Made by a program: the position numbers and the translations under genes. Below the pieces are notes generated by a model. It was not told where the DNA came from, searched no databases, and was given only the letters and a program-made list of their open reading frames with translations. Below, in pieces: positions 7,609-15,547 of a stretch of 36,419 nucleotides of DNA. Source of the DNA: Scatacola_A faecigallinarum (lineage in GTDB: Bacteria; Pseudomonadota; Alphaproteobacteria; RF32; CAG-239); the NCBI GenBank assembly GCA_018713605.1, contig DVOM01000020.1, forward strand, positions 1 through 36,419, given 5' to 3'. Within the stretch, counting starts at the first letter, position 1; every line of letters begins with the position of its first letter.

Positions 7609-8869
7609 AACGCAGTTTTGCTTTGATCTGTTCGTAACTGTAACAGTCGGCAATACGGCCTTGTACCAGATATGAGGGCGTTGTGGCAAAAATTGCCGCG
7701 GCAGCCGCCAGCACGTCGTCGGTGCTTACGGCGTTTATTCGGCTTATTTGCTCTTCCGTACTGCGCAGACGTCCGAAGTTCAACAGCTGCTCAGCCGAAA
7801 CTTCAATACTGTCCTCATTGTCTTCCGCCTTTTTGGTCAGTGCGACAATCATTTGCCTTTTGGCGCGTTCCAGCTCCCGGGACGAAACCGGTTCGGCAGC
7901 CAGTTTTTTTATTTCGGCAATGACGACGTCCAAAATACGGTTAATGTTTTCCGCCTGCGCCGCGGCGGTAATTCCGACGAACCCGACGTCGGTTTCGTCA
8001 ACGACGCTGGTGCTTATGTCATAAACCAGAGAGCGTTTGATGCGCGCTTCCGTGTTCAGGCGCGAAACCTCTTCGCCGCCCAGAATCTGCAGCGCCAGAT
8101 ATTTGGCCTCGCGTTTATAATGCGGATGTCCGGCCAGCAGGTCGAAACCGAGTTCAAACTTGACTTCGCTTTCTTCCGGTCTGATATGGCGAAAACCGCC
8201 GATGTACCGCTGCGGCAGGCGAACCGCCTTTTGCCCGCGGGGAAGCTTTCCGAAATATTTTTCAGCCAGCCGTACCAGCTCTTCGTGTTCAAAGTTTCCG
8301 GCCGCCGACAAAATCAGATTTTCGCCGCAGTAACAGCGCTGCCGCCAGTCGTCCAGTTCGGCCTTGCCGATTTTGCCGAGCGTTTCCCGGCTGCCGAGAA
8401 TGTCGCGTCCCAGCGGCTGGCTGCCGTAAACCAGTTGCGAAAAGGCGTCGTTGAAACAGTCGTCGCTGTCGTTCTCGTCTTCGTACATTTCCTGAAAGAT
8501 AACCTGACGTTCGCTGTCGATGTTGGCCTCGGTAAAAGTCGAGTTGAGCAGAATGTCGGCCAGCAGTTCAATGGCGGCTTCACGGTCTTCGTTCAACACT
8601 TCGATTGAAAAGGCTGTTGTGTCCATGTCCGTCCAGGCGTTTGATTTCCCGCCCAAGTCGGCAATCTGCTCGTTGATTTCCAGTTCGGAACGGGTAGTTG
8701 TCCCCTTAAAGGTCATATGCTCGCAAAAATGCGCAATGCCGTTCTGTGCCGGCGTTTCAAAACGCGACCCGCAGCGGCACCAGACGCCGATGTTGAACAT
8801 GCCGGTCGTTTCGTCCTTTTTCGAAACGACGTGCAGACCGTTGTTCAAAACCGTTAATTGCGTTAGCAT
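7607..8869 (-). CDS. M16 family zinc metallopeptidase
   Basis: A 420-residue protein matching the length and pattern of the mitochondrial processing peptidase beta-like peptidases of Alphaproteobacteria. The inverted zinc motif HxxEH is H47-F-C-E50-H51, and the distal metal ligand is E127 in VIFQEMYED, with 75 residues between H51 and E127. The second half has the usual glycine-rich substrate segment (LGGEEVSRLNTEAR). All catalytic residues are present, so it is expected to be active. There is no signal peptide, so the location is cytoplasmic. The ribosome site is weak. It stands alone, divergent from tgt, with its own promoter. Confidence 0.93.
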   Translation of the reverse strand: MLTQLTVLNNGLHVVSKKDETTGMFNIGVWCRCGSRFETPAQNGIAHFCEHMTFKGTTTRSELEINEQIADLGGKSNAWTDMDTTAFSIEVLNEDREAAIELLADILLNSTFTEANIDSERQVIFQEMYEDENDSDDCFNDAFSQLVYGSQPLGRDILGSRETLGKIGKAELDDWRQRCYCGENLILSAAGNFEHEELVRLAEKYFGKLPRGQKAVRLPQRYIGGFRHIRPEESEVKFELGFDLLAGHPHYKREAKYLALQILGGEEVSRLNTEARIKRSLVYDISTSVVDETDVGFVGITAAAQAENINRILDVVIAEIKKLAAEPVSSRELERAKRQMIVALTKKAEDNEDSIEVSAEQLLNFGRLRSTEEQISRINAVSTDDVLAAAAAIFATTPSYLVQGRIADCYSYEQIKAKLR

Positions 8870-8901
8870 AAAATCTCGAGCCTTCAGTTTTTGTTGTCCC
8901 G

Positions 8902-8929
8902 ATTATCGGCGCAAACAAGGAATTGTCAA
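8902..8929 (-). promoter_or_regulatory. Promoter for the M16 peptidase gene
   Basis: Minus-strand TTGACA (plus 8924-8929) and GATAAT (plus 8902-8907) are separated by 16 bp, with the start predicted about 25 nt before the ATG. Confidence 0.6.
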
Positions 8930-9002
8930 TATAAAAATCCTTGCCTTTATGGGTTTTTGATGACATATTGAAACCAATTTTTAACAGGATTGAGAGAAAA
9001 AT

Positions 9003-10127
9003 ATGGCACTGAAATTCGAAGTTTTGAAAAAACAGGGCAAATCGCGCCGCGGTCGTCTGCATACCAGGCACGGCACGGTCGAAACGCCGGCCTTTATGCC
9101 GGTCGGCACTTGCGGCACCGTCAAGGCGATGATGCCGGAATCCGTGGCCGAAACCGGCGCGCAGATATTGCTCGGCAATACATATCATCTGATGCTCCGT
9201 CCGGGTGCCGATTTGGTTGAAAAAATGGGCGGCCTGCATAGGTTTATGAATTGGGATAAGCCGATTTTAACCGATTCCGGCGGTTTTCAGGTCATGAGCC
9301 TGACCGGTCTTCGCAAGCTGACGGAGGAAGGCGTTACTTTCAGTTCGCATGTAGACGGCAAAAAGTTTTTCTTAAGCCCTGAGGAGTCTATGAAAATCCA
9401 GCATAAACTGGATTCAAACATTACCATGTGTCTGGACGAATGTGTTAAACTGCCGGCTCCTTACGAAACGGTTAAAAAATCGGTCGAAATGTCCATGCGC
9501 TGGGCCAAACGCAGCCGCGAAGCCTTTGTTGACCGCGACGGTTACGGTATCTTCGGCATTCAGCAGGGCGGCGATTATGAAGATTTGCGCGGTTGGTCGG
9601 CCGAACAGCTGAAGAATATCGGCTTTGACGGCTATGCCATCGGCGGTCTGGCCGTCGGCGAGGGGCAGGAAACCATGTTTAAGGTTTTGGACTATGCGCC
9701 CGGAATGCTGCCTGAGGACAAACCGCGTTATCTGATGGGCGTCGGCCGTCCGGATGACATTGTCGGCGCGGTTCTGCGCGGGGTCGATATGTTCGACTGC
9801 GTGATGCCTACCCGCAGCGGCCGCACGGCGCAGGCCTTTACCGCTCGCGGTCCGGTCAATATCCGCAATGCGCGCCATCGCGAGGATCCGCGGCCGCTTG
9901 AAGCCGAATGCGACTGTCCGCTTTGCCGTAACTATTCGCGCGCCTATATTCATCATCTGCAAAAGTGTAATGAAGTTCTTGCCGTGATGTTGCTTACCTG
10001 GCATAATATCCGCTATTATCAGCGCCTGATGCAGGGACTCCGGCAGGCCATAGAGGACGAAAGACTTGAGGAGTTTGCCGCCGGGTTCTATCGTCAGCAG
10101 GCTCTGGGCGACATTGAGGAGATATAG
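9003..10127 (+). CDS. tgt: Queuine/preQ1 tRNA-guanine transglycosylase
   Basis: A 374-residue protein of normal Tgt length. It exchanges guanine for preQ1 at position 34 of GUN-anticodon tRNAs in queuosine synthesis. Visible motifs are D91-SGGFQVMSL (base-recognition loop with catalytic Asp), GIFGIQQGG, GGLAVGE, the DCVMPTRSGRTAQAFT segment with the nucleophilic Asp, and the zinc site CDCPLCxxYSRAYIHHL near residue 305. The protein is cytoplasmic. The ATG follows a GAGAG-like site. It is the first gene of a close run: the next gene starts 3 nt after its stop. Confidence 0.97.
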   Translation: MALKFEVLKKQGKSRRGRLHTRHGTVETPAFMPVGTCGTVKAMMPESVAETGAQILLGNTYHLMLRPGADLVEKMGGLHRFMNWDKPILTDSGGFQVMSLTGLRKLTEEGVTFSSHVDGKKFFLSPEESMKIQHKLDSNITMCLDECVKLPAPYETVKKSVEMSMRWAKRSREAFVDRDGYGIFGIQQGGDYEDLRGWSAEQLKNIGFDGYAIGGLAVGEGQETMFKVLDYAPGMLPEDKPRYLMGVGRPDDIVGAVLRGVDMFDCVMPTRSGRTAQAFTARGPVNIRNARHREDPRPLEAECDCPLCRNYSRAYIHHLQKCNEVLAVMLLTWHNIRYYQRLMQGLRQAIEDERLEEFAAGFYRQQALGDIEEI

Positions 10128-10130
10128 CCG

Positions 10131-11084
10131 ATGGTTGAAGTCTGCAATACAAATCTGGATGAAATGGTTGATTCTTTTGCCGAACAGAACCGGCAGGAGG
10201 GACTGCGGGTTTTCGTTGCCGGCGGCAGCCGTCCGGGAACCGATCCCGTCTATGTGGAGGAGGCTTATAATCTCGGCCGCCAGATTATCAAAATGGACTT
10301 CAAACTTGACTTTGGTTTGTCCAATTCCGGCATCATGGGCGCCGTTGCCCGCGGCGTCATGGACGGTTGGAACAAAAAGCAGTGCAAGGACAAGGGATAT
10401 CCGATTCAGGCCGTGACCACGCAGGCTTATTTTGACCTTTATCCGCGCGATGACGAACTGATTTCACAGATAGAAAACCTCATTTTGGCCAAGACGCTGG
10501 AAGAGCGCAAACAGAAACTCCTTGATGCCGACTTCGTGGTCTTTGCGCCCGGCGGCGTCGGCACGCTTGACGAATTGGCTTATGACTGTGTGGCCATGCA
10601 GGATGGCTTTTTGCAGATTAAACCTTTTATTCTGTACAATATCAACGGCTATTTCCACCACCTGCTCGAGTATATGAAAGCCATTGCTCAGGAGGGGTTT
10701 GCCGATCCGATACCTTTTATTGTCGTTGACAACAGCGATGAAGTCGGCATAGTTTTCCGCCTGCTCAAACTGCGCTATCAAAAGGGAACCACCACGGCCG
10801 AGGCTTATGCCAATACCCGGCAGCTGATTTACGAACTGCCCTATTTCATTAAAAAGAAAGTAGACAACACGGTTTTTGTCGAACACATCATTGCCGAAAT
10901 GGATCGCATTGCCGCTTCGGGAACCGCCGAGGAAAAGGCCGAACTGGCCAAGGAAATCGAAACGGCCTATCTTGAAAAGGAAATTGAGCGCATGTATGAA
11001 CGTCTGGCCAAAACCGGCCGGGACACCTCTATCGTCAGCGACAAACTGACCAAACTCAAAAAACGCAAGAATATGAAACTTTAG
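10131..11084 (+). CDS. LOG-like Rossmann-fold protein with extensions
   Basis: A 317-residue protein with the PGGxGTxxE signature of the lysine-decarboxylase-like/LOG family (APGGVGTLDELAYD, about residues 141-154) and a nucleotide-type glycine motif, VAGGSRPGTDPVYVEEA, near the start. Typical LOG cytokinin-nucleotide phosphoribohydrolases are about 190 residues; this one has a longer central part and a charged helical C-terminus (about 240-317). Substrate specificity is therefore open, and nucleotide 5'-monophosphate hydrolysis is only suggested by family. A GGAG site lies 8-12 nt before the ATG. It is co-transcribed with tgt upstream and the ABC transporter downstream, 29 nt away. Confidence 0.8.
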   Translation: MVEVCNTNLDEMVDSFAEQNRQEGLRVFVAGGSRPGTDPVYVEEAYNLGRQIIKMDFKLDFGLSNSGIMGAVARGVMDGWNKKQCKDKGYPIQAVTTQAYFDLYPRDDELISQIENLILAKTLEERKQKLLDADFVVFAPGGVGTLDELAYDCVAMQDGFLQIKPFILYNINGYFHHLLEYMKAIAQEGFADPIPFIVVDNSDEVGIVFRLLKLRYQKGTTTAEAYANTRQLIYELPYFIKKKVDNTVFVEHIIAEMDRIAASGTAEEKAELAKEIETAYLEKEIERMYERLAKTGRDTSIVSDKLTKLKKRKNMKL

Positions 11085-11113
11085 CCACGCCCGGAGGGCA
11101 GTCAGGAAAAAAG

Positions 11114-12892
11114 ATGACGACGTCAGTCTGGAAATTTTTATGGAAATACCTTTCCAAGCTTAGGATATTGTTTTACAGCGTACTGTTCTCGGTCCTGGCC
11201 GGCGAGTTTTTCGTCCGGCTTTCGCTGTATTATGCCTCCAAAATCGTCGATATTCTGGCCGCCGAAGGACCGCGCCGCGGTTTGATGCTGTCCGCGCTCG
11301 GCTTTGCCGGTCTGGCTTCGTTGTTTTTGTTTGCCAAGGGATTGCTGCTCAATGTGCTGATTTTTATCGAAGCGCAGTTTCTGCCGGTCTACATGAGCCG
11401 CATTTCCAAAGATTTGTTTAATTATGCGCACCGGCATTCGACGGCGTTTTTTGCCGAGGAAATGGCCGGCAATATTTCCGGAAAAATCAAAACCATTATC
11501 GATGACAGTTACAGCATTTATTACAACATTCTCTGGGGGTTCATTTCGCCGACGATTGCCGTTGTCATCAGTTTTGCCTTTATTTTCAACATTAACGTTC
11601 CTCTGTCCCTGACAATGCTGGGGCTTAATTTTCTGCTTATTTGGGCGCTGTATGTCCTGAGCCGCAAGCTGGCGCCTTTTTCCGAAGCCCGCGCCAAACT
11701 GATGTCCGAAGCCAATGGTGTGCTGGTTGACAGCATAACCAATGCCAGCCTGGTCAAAAATTTCAGCAATTTTCTTTATGAAAAACGCCATTATTTCAGC
11801 TATGTTCGCAGGGCGGCGGCTGCCGATCGGCTGGAAAATTTGCGTTTTGGGCATTTGTTTATCGCTCAGGGGGTTTTGCGCGCGCTGATGCAGGCGGTTT
11901 TTTACGCGCTGCCGGTCTGGTACTGGTATAAGGGGGAAATCAACGTCGGGCAGTTTGTTCTGATCCAGTCGCTGATTGCCGTTCTGAGCAATATTTACAA
12001 CATGCTGTCAATGAATTTCATTAACTTTTTCCGGCTTTACGGCGGCATTAAAGACGGTTTGAAACTGCTCTCCCGTCCTTTTGAAGTGACGGACGTTCCG
12101 AACGCCCGCCGGTTGAAGGTGCGGGAAGGGCGGATAGATTTTGCCGGCGTCACTTATCATTACAAACATTCCGAACCCTTGTTCAATGATTTTAATCTGC
12201 ATATTGCGCCGGGCGAAAAAATCGGACTGGTCGGACGTTCCGGCTCCGGAAAATCGACGCTGATCAAGCTCTTGTCGCGTTATTACGACATTCAGAAGGG
12301 CGAAATTTCCATTGACGGCCAGAATATTGCCGAAGTTACGCAAAAGAGTCTGCGCGCGTCCATTGCGCTCATTCCGCAGGATCCCTCGCTGTTCAATCGC
12401 ACGATTATGGAAAACATCCGCTACGGCAGCCTGCGCGCCACGGATGAAGAAGTTTTTGCCGCTGCCCGCCGCGCCCGCATTCATGATTTTATCATGTCGC
12501 TGCCGGCCGGTTACGATTCCAAGGTCGGCGAACGCGGTGTCATGCTTTCCGGCGGTGAACGCCAGCGGATTGCCATTGCCCGTGCGATTTTGAAAAATGC
12601 GCCGATTTTGATTCTGGACGAAGCGACTTCGGCGCTGGACAGCGAAAGCGAAAAATATATTCAGACCTCAATCCGCGAACTGATGAAAGACAAGACCGTC
12701 ATAGCTGTCGCTCACCGTTTGTCAACCCTCAGGGAAATGGATCGGATTGTCGTCATGGACAAAGGGCGGATAGTCGAAACCGGAACGCATGCGGCGCTGC
12801 TGCGGCAAAAGGGGCTGTATCATGGTTTTTACGATATGCAGTCGAAAGGTTTTATTAAAATCGACGAAAGTGCGGAGGAAGACGAATGCTGA
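11114..12892 (+). CDS. ABC half-transporter (permease fused to ATPase)
   Basis: A 592-residue protein with an N-terminal six-helix transmembrane domain (about 15-320) and a C-terminal nucleotide-binding domain (about 340-575). The motifs are complete: Walker A GRSGSGKST, Q-loop in ALIPQDPSLF, signature LSGGERQRIAIA, Walker B ILILDEATSALD and switch histidine in AVAHRLST. The type is the exporter family of MsbA, lipid A and peptide exporters. It would act as a dimer, and the substrate cannot be read from the sequence. The stop codon overlaps the start of the SpmAB-like gene by 7 nt, so the two are translationally coupled and may act together. Confidence 0.93.
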   Translation: MTTSVWKFLWKYLSKLRILFYSVLFSVLAGEFFVRLSLYYASKIVDILAAEGPRRGLMLSALGFAGLASLFLFAKGLLLNVLIFIEAQFLPVYMSRISKDLFNYAHRHSTAFFAEEMAGNISGKIKTIIDDSYSIYYNILWGFISPTIAVVISFAFIFNINVPLSLTMLGLNFLLIWALYVLSRKLAPFSEARAKLMSEANGVLVDSITNASLVKNFSNFLYEKRHYFSYVRRAAAADRLENLRFGHLFIAQGVLRALMQAVFYALPVWYWYKGEINVGQFVLIQSLIAVLSNIYNMLSMNFINFFRLYGGIKDGLKLLSRPFEVTDVPNARRLKVREGRIDFAGVTYHYKHSEPLFNDFNLHIAPGEKIGLVGRSGSGKSTLIKLLSRYYDIQKGEISIDGQNIAEVTQKSLRASIALIPQDPSLFNRTIMENIRYGSLRATDEEVFAAARRARIHDFIMSLPAGYDSKVGERGVMLSGGERQRIAIARAILKNAPILILDEATSALDSESEKYIQTSIRELMKDKTVIAVAHRLSTLREMDRIVVMDKGRIVETGTHAALLRQKGLYHGFYDMQSKGFIKIDESAEEDEC

Positions 12893-14115
12893 ACATCATC
12901 TGGATTGCTTTTTTTGTTTCCGCTTTTCTGATGGCTTTGTATCGGGCGCTGGTCTTAGGCGACGGCGGCGTCTGGACAGAGTTGGTTAATTCGGTTTTCG
13001 TTTCTTCCAAAGCCGCTTTTTCAATTGCGCTGAACCTGACCGGCATTTTGTGTTTTTGGCTCGGATTGCTCAAAATTGCCGAAGCCTCCGGCATAACCGG
13101 ACTGCTGGCCAGAGCTTTGTACCCATTGTTTCGGCGGATTATGCCCGGTGTGCCGGCGGAAAGTCCGGCGCTGTCGTCAATGATTATGAATATTGCCGCC
13201 AATATGCTCGGACTGGACAATGCCGCAACACCGATGGGGCTTAAGGCCATGGAACAGCTTCAGCAGCTGAATCCGAAAAAAGATACGGCTTCCGATGCGC
13301 AGATTTTGTTTATGGTCATTAACACTTCGGCTGTTACGCTGATTCCGATTACGATTTTAATGTATCGTGCCGAGCTCGGTTCCGTTAACCCGAGCGCTGT
13401 CTTTATGCCGATTTTGTTTGCGACGTCGCTGTCGACGCTGAGCGGTTTTCTGGCTGTGGCCTGGGTACAGAAACTGAATATCTTTAACCGGGTAGTGTTG
13501 GGCTGGCTGTTGGGGTTTGCCGTCTTCATCGGCGCCGTAGCCTGGCACTTCCAGAGCCTGCCGCCGGCCGAACGGCTGCAAACCTCTGCCGCCTGGGGCA
13601 ATTTTATTCTTTTTGCTTTCATCGTCAGTTTTATAACCGCCGGGCTGATTCGCAGAATCAATGTCTATGAAACTTTTGTTCAGGGAGCTAAAGAAGGGTT
13701 TGACATCGCGGTTCGGATTATTCCCTATCTGGTTGCCATGTTGGTTGCCATAGCGGTATTGCGTGCTTCCGGCGTGCTGAATGTCATTGTGCTGGGTTTT
13801 GAAAATTTCTTTGCTTTTCTCGGCATCGACACCGATTTTGTGCCGGCGCTGCCGACGGCGATTTTGAAGCCGCTTTCCGGCAGCGGCGCCCGCGCCATGA
13901 TGATTGAAACCATGCAGACTTACGGAGCGGACAGTTTTCCTGCTTTCGTGTCTTCGGTGGTGCAGGGGTCGACCGAAACGACGTTTTATGTGCTGGCGGT
14001 TTATTTCGGCGCGGTCAGAATTACCAAAATCCGCAGCGCGCTTCCCTGCGCCCTCCTGGCCGATTTTGTCGGTATTGTTTCGGCCGTTGTGCTGGCGTAT
14101 TTGTTTTATGAATAA
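12886..14115 (+). CDS. SpmA-SpmB fusion, nucleoside-recognition (Gate) membrane protein
   Basis: A 409-residue polytopic membrane protein. The N-terminal half carries the SpmA hallmark NIAANMLGLDNAATPMGLKA (about residues 104-123). The C-terminal half has the SpmB-type stretch VQGAKEGFDIAVRIIPYLVA followed by ILKPLSGSGARAMM. In Bacillus, SpmA and SpmB are separate spore-maturation proteins; fused forms occur in non-sporulating Gram-negatives, where the role is unknown. The Gate domain suggests a transporter. GGAGGAA precedes the ATG inside the end of the ABC gene. This is the last gene of the tgt operon, and the next sequence is the accessory island. Confidence 0.9.
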   Translation: MLNIIWIAFFVSAFLMALYRALVLGDGGVWTELVNSVFVSSKAAFSIALNLTGILCFWLGLLKIAEASGITGLLARALYPLFRRIMPGVPAESPALSSMIMNIAANMLGLDNAATPMGLKAMEQLQQLNPKKDTASDAQILFMVINTSAVTLIPITILMYRAELGSVNPSAVFMPILFATSLSTLSGFLAVAWVQKLNIFNRVVLGWLLGFAVFIGAVAWHFQSLPPAERLQTSAAWGNFILFAFIVSFITAGLIRRINVYETFVQGAKEGFDIAVRIIPYLVAMLVAIAVLRASGVLNVIVLGFENFFAFLGIDTDFVPALPTAILKPLSGSGARAMMIETMQTYGADSFPAFVSSVVQGSTETTFYVLAVYFGAVRITKIRSALPCALLADFVGIVSAVVLAYLFYE

Positions 14116-14144
14116 AATAAGTTGTTGATATTGTAACAAAGGGC

Positions 14145-14173
14145 TTGAAATTTTAATGAGCTAAGAATAATAT
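14145..14173 (+). promoter_or_regulatory. Promoter of cassette 1
   Basis: TTGAAA (14145-14150), 17-bp spacer, TAATAT (14168-14173). The start is expected near 14180, immediately before the conserved leader palindrome. Confidence 0.65.
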
Positions 14174-14181
14174 CCTAATAT

Positions 14182-14267
14182 CGCTTACCGTAAGTGTGCC
14201 TGAAATCCGAAGAATGGCTTCTTCGGATTTTTTTGTTTTAAATGTTAACTTAAAAGGAGAAAATAAA
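14182..14267 (+). repeat. Conserved cassette leader, copy 1, with attenuator-like terminator
   Basis: This is the first of three related leaders. It contains the palindrome CTTAC-C-GTAAG (14184-14194) and a perfect 12-bp hairpin AAATCCGAAGAA-TGGC-TTCTTCGGATTT (14203-14230) followed by a T-tract. An AAAAGGAG ribosome site lies 8 nt before ATG 14268. The terminator lies downstream of the promoter but upstream of the coding start, so transcription into the gene should be attenuated. It could also end readthrough from the SpmAB operon. It is nearly identical to copy 2. Confidence 0.8.
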
Positions 14268-14351
14268 ATGGGAAACTTAATTCAATATATCATACAGGAA
14301 GACCCGGAGAAAGAAGACCTTGAATTTAGAAGAAAAACTTTTTTCCGATGA
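14268..14351 (+). CDS. MGNLI-leader fragment, possibly frameshifted from the next ORF
   Basis: A 27-codon frame behind a strong AAGGAG site encodes MGNLIQYIIQEDPEKE plus a short tail. The first 8-15 residues match the N-termini of the longer proteins at 15054 and 16223. Its TGA overlaps the ATG of the next ORF (ATGA). A run of six T at 14339-14344 precedes the junction. One extra T would fuse the two frames into one protein of about 113 residues. It is therefore either a coupled leader peptide, a phase-variable junction, a decayed gene or a sequencing error. Confidence 0.55.
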   Translation: MGNLIQYIIQEDPEKEDLEFRRKTFFR

Positions 14352-14608
14352 GAAAAATAAACTTTACCGATAAGTATAAACATGCATTTATGAATTGTAA
14401 TGCAGCACAATATGGTAAAGGAGGAACTGACATTGCTAAGTTGGCCTCTGACTTAAGAGAATGGAATGATGTTAGAACAGGCTCAAACACCCTTGACAGT
14501 AGTAAAGTAGACAATTATGCTAATAAAATAGGTAGATTATTGGGAAGTAAATACCCTAAAGGAGATTGTGATGCCCTTATTGAAAAATATATTAAAAAAA
14601 ATTGGTAA
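14348..14608 (+). CDS. Small protein resembling a C-terminal toxin domain
   Basis: An 86-residue hydrophilic protein with KYKHAFMNCNAAQYGKGG, a central ASDLREWNDVRTG and a C-terminal SKVDNYANKIGRLLGSKYP followed by GDCDALIEKYI. This H-x-C-x-A start, RE(W) middle and YANxIGR end resembles C-terminal domains found on polymorphic toxins. That is a pattern impression from memory, not a search result. It has no ribosome site of its own and depends on coupling or fusion to the MGNLI fragment. A membrane protein overlaps its 3' end, as an immunity gene might. A degraded copy of its C-terminus lies at 14792-14959. Confidence 0.55.
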   Translation: MRKINFTDKYKHAFMNCNAAQYGKGGTDIAKLASDLREWNDVRTGSNTLDSSKVDNYANKIGRLLGSKYPKGDCDALIEKYIKKNW

Positions 14609-14783
14609 ATATGGCTTATATACAATTTTATTTTTATGTTCTCTAGTCATTATCGGCATAGTTTCAGGCATTTCCTTTTATTTGTGTGCCGATTATAGCT
14701 ACAGGAAACAAGCGCAACCACAAATCAAGGAATGTATTGATAGTGGCTTCAGCGAAGAAACCTGCAAAAATAGAATATTTTAA
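14571..14783 (+). CDS. Small single-span membrane protein, candidate immunity partner
   Basis: A 70-residue protein with a basic N-terminus (MPLLKNILKKIGKYG), one strong membrane helix at about residues 16-39, and a short hydrophilic tail with cysteines (CADYSY, CIDSGFSEETC). ATG 14571 has AAGGAG six bases upstream, inside the end of the preceding ORF, and overlaps it in another frame. The overlap implies coupled expression. No family is recognised. Its position next to a toxin-like domain suggests immunity, which is inference. Confidence 0.6.
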   Translation: MPLLKNILKKIGKYGLYTILFLCSLVIIGIVSGISFYLCADYSYRKQAQPQIKECIDSGFSEETCKNRIF

Positions 14784-14791
14784 TTGCCTGA

Positions 14792-14959
14792 ATAACATTC
14801 GGAACAAAATATTCGGATGGAAATTGTGATGAAATTATCCAAAAGTATATTAATAAAAGCTGGAAAATAATCGGAATAACGACCGTAATCATAGCAAATA
14901 GTGCTATTTTATTATTTGTATTGACATGTATGCTCTATGTTTATGAACTCGAGCTTTAA
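14792..14959 (+). pseudogene. Remnant of a second toxin-like C-terminus fused to a membrane tail
   Basis: In the frame ending at TAA 14957-14959 the sequence reads FGTKYSDGNCDEIIQKYIN, matching LGSKYPKGDCDALIEKYIK of the ORF at 14348. It then runs into a hydrophobic stretch of about 25 residues. No start codon or upstream part survives. A second frame preserves the start of the overlapping membrane protein (MKLSKSILIKAGK against MPLLKNILKKIGK) but stops early. This is debris from an earlier cassette duplication. Confidence 0.65.
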
Positions 14960-14968
14960 TTTAAATAT

Positions 14969-15053
14969 CGCTTACCGTAAGTGTGCCTAAAATCCGAAGA
15001 ACAGTTTCTTCGGATTTTTTGTTTTAAATGTTAACTTAAAAGGAGAAAATAAA
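14969..15053 (+). repeat. Conserved cassette leader, copy 2
   Basis: Nearly identical to copy 1, from the palindrome CTTACCGTAAG (14971-14981) through the terminator AAATCCGAAGAA-CAGT-TTCTTCGGATTT (14990-15017) and its T-tract to the AAAAGGAG site; identity continues into the first codons. TTTAAT at 14955-14960 sits where the -10 box of copy 1 does, but no good -35 box is visible. Only the hairpin loop and a few other bases differ. Confidence 0.8.
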
Positions 15054-15488
15054 ATGGGAAACTTAATTCAATATATCGCGCAGGAAAACCCGGATAAAAA
15101 TGAGCCTTGGCAAACTCCGGTACCGCGAAATAATCTTTGTGAAAGGAAATCAACCATTCTTTCGAAACCGAAATATACAAATCCCAACCCACGCCGTATT
15201 CCGTCCGGCGAAATTGCCAAAAGCGGATTGGACGGTTTTGGACAAGGTATTGAAAATGGTTCGCTTTCGTTATTTAATGCGAAAACAGGAGGATTTTATG
15301 ATGTTGCCAGTTACTTTTTTATGAAGAATGATTATGAAAAAAGACAAGAAAAAATGCAGAAAGAAGCTGAAAAAGTTGGCCTTGGCGGTTTGAATAAATT
15401 GGCTGATTATGCAATTAATATTGGGGAAAGTGCAAATATATTAAAGAGAATAAAGAATATCGGCGCCAAATATACTAAACTGCGTTAG
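15054..15488 (+). CDS. MGNLI-family cassette protein
   Basis: A 144-residue protein starting MGNLIQYIAQENPDKN behind a strong ribosome site. The middle part has KPKYTNPNPRRIPSGEIAKS, then GLDGFGQG and a glycine/small-residue segment. The charged helical end contains YEKRQEKMQ and NKLADYAINIGE. The protein at 16223 has the same order of motifs, so they are paralogues. The GFGQG..G..N region resembles linkers that precede toxin domains in polymorphic toxins, but no toxin domain follows here. There is no signal peptide. A terminator-like hairpin and a DUF805-like membrane gene follow. Function unknown; a secreted effector whose conserved N-terminus marks it for export is a hypothesis. Confidence 0.75.
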   Translation: MGNLIQYIAQENPDKNEPWQTPVPRNNLCERKSTILSKPKYTNPNPRRIPSGEIAKSGLDGFGQGIENGSLSLFNAKTGGFYDVASYFFMKNDYEKRQEKMQKEAEKVGLGGLNKLADYAINIGESANILKRIKNIGAKYTKLR

Positions 15489-15500
15489 CAACTTGACTTT

Positions 15501-15538
15501 AGACCGGTATTTGTTGATACTGAATACCGGTCTTCTTT
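15501..15538 (+). terminator. Hairpin between cassette protein and DUF805 gene
   Basis: AGACCGGTATT (15501-15511) pairs perfectly with AATACCGGTCT (15523-15533), followed by TTCTTTT. It may end or attenuate transcription before the membrane gene. Confidence 0.65.
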
Positions 15539-15547
15539 TGTGGAATA

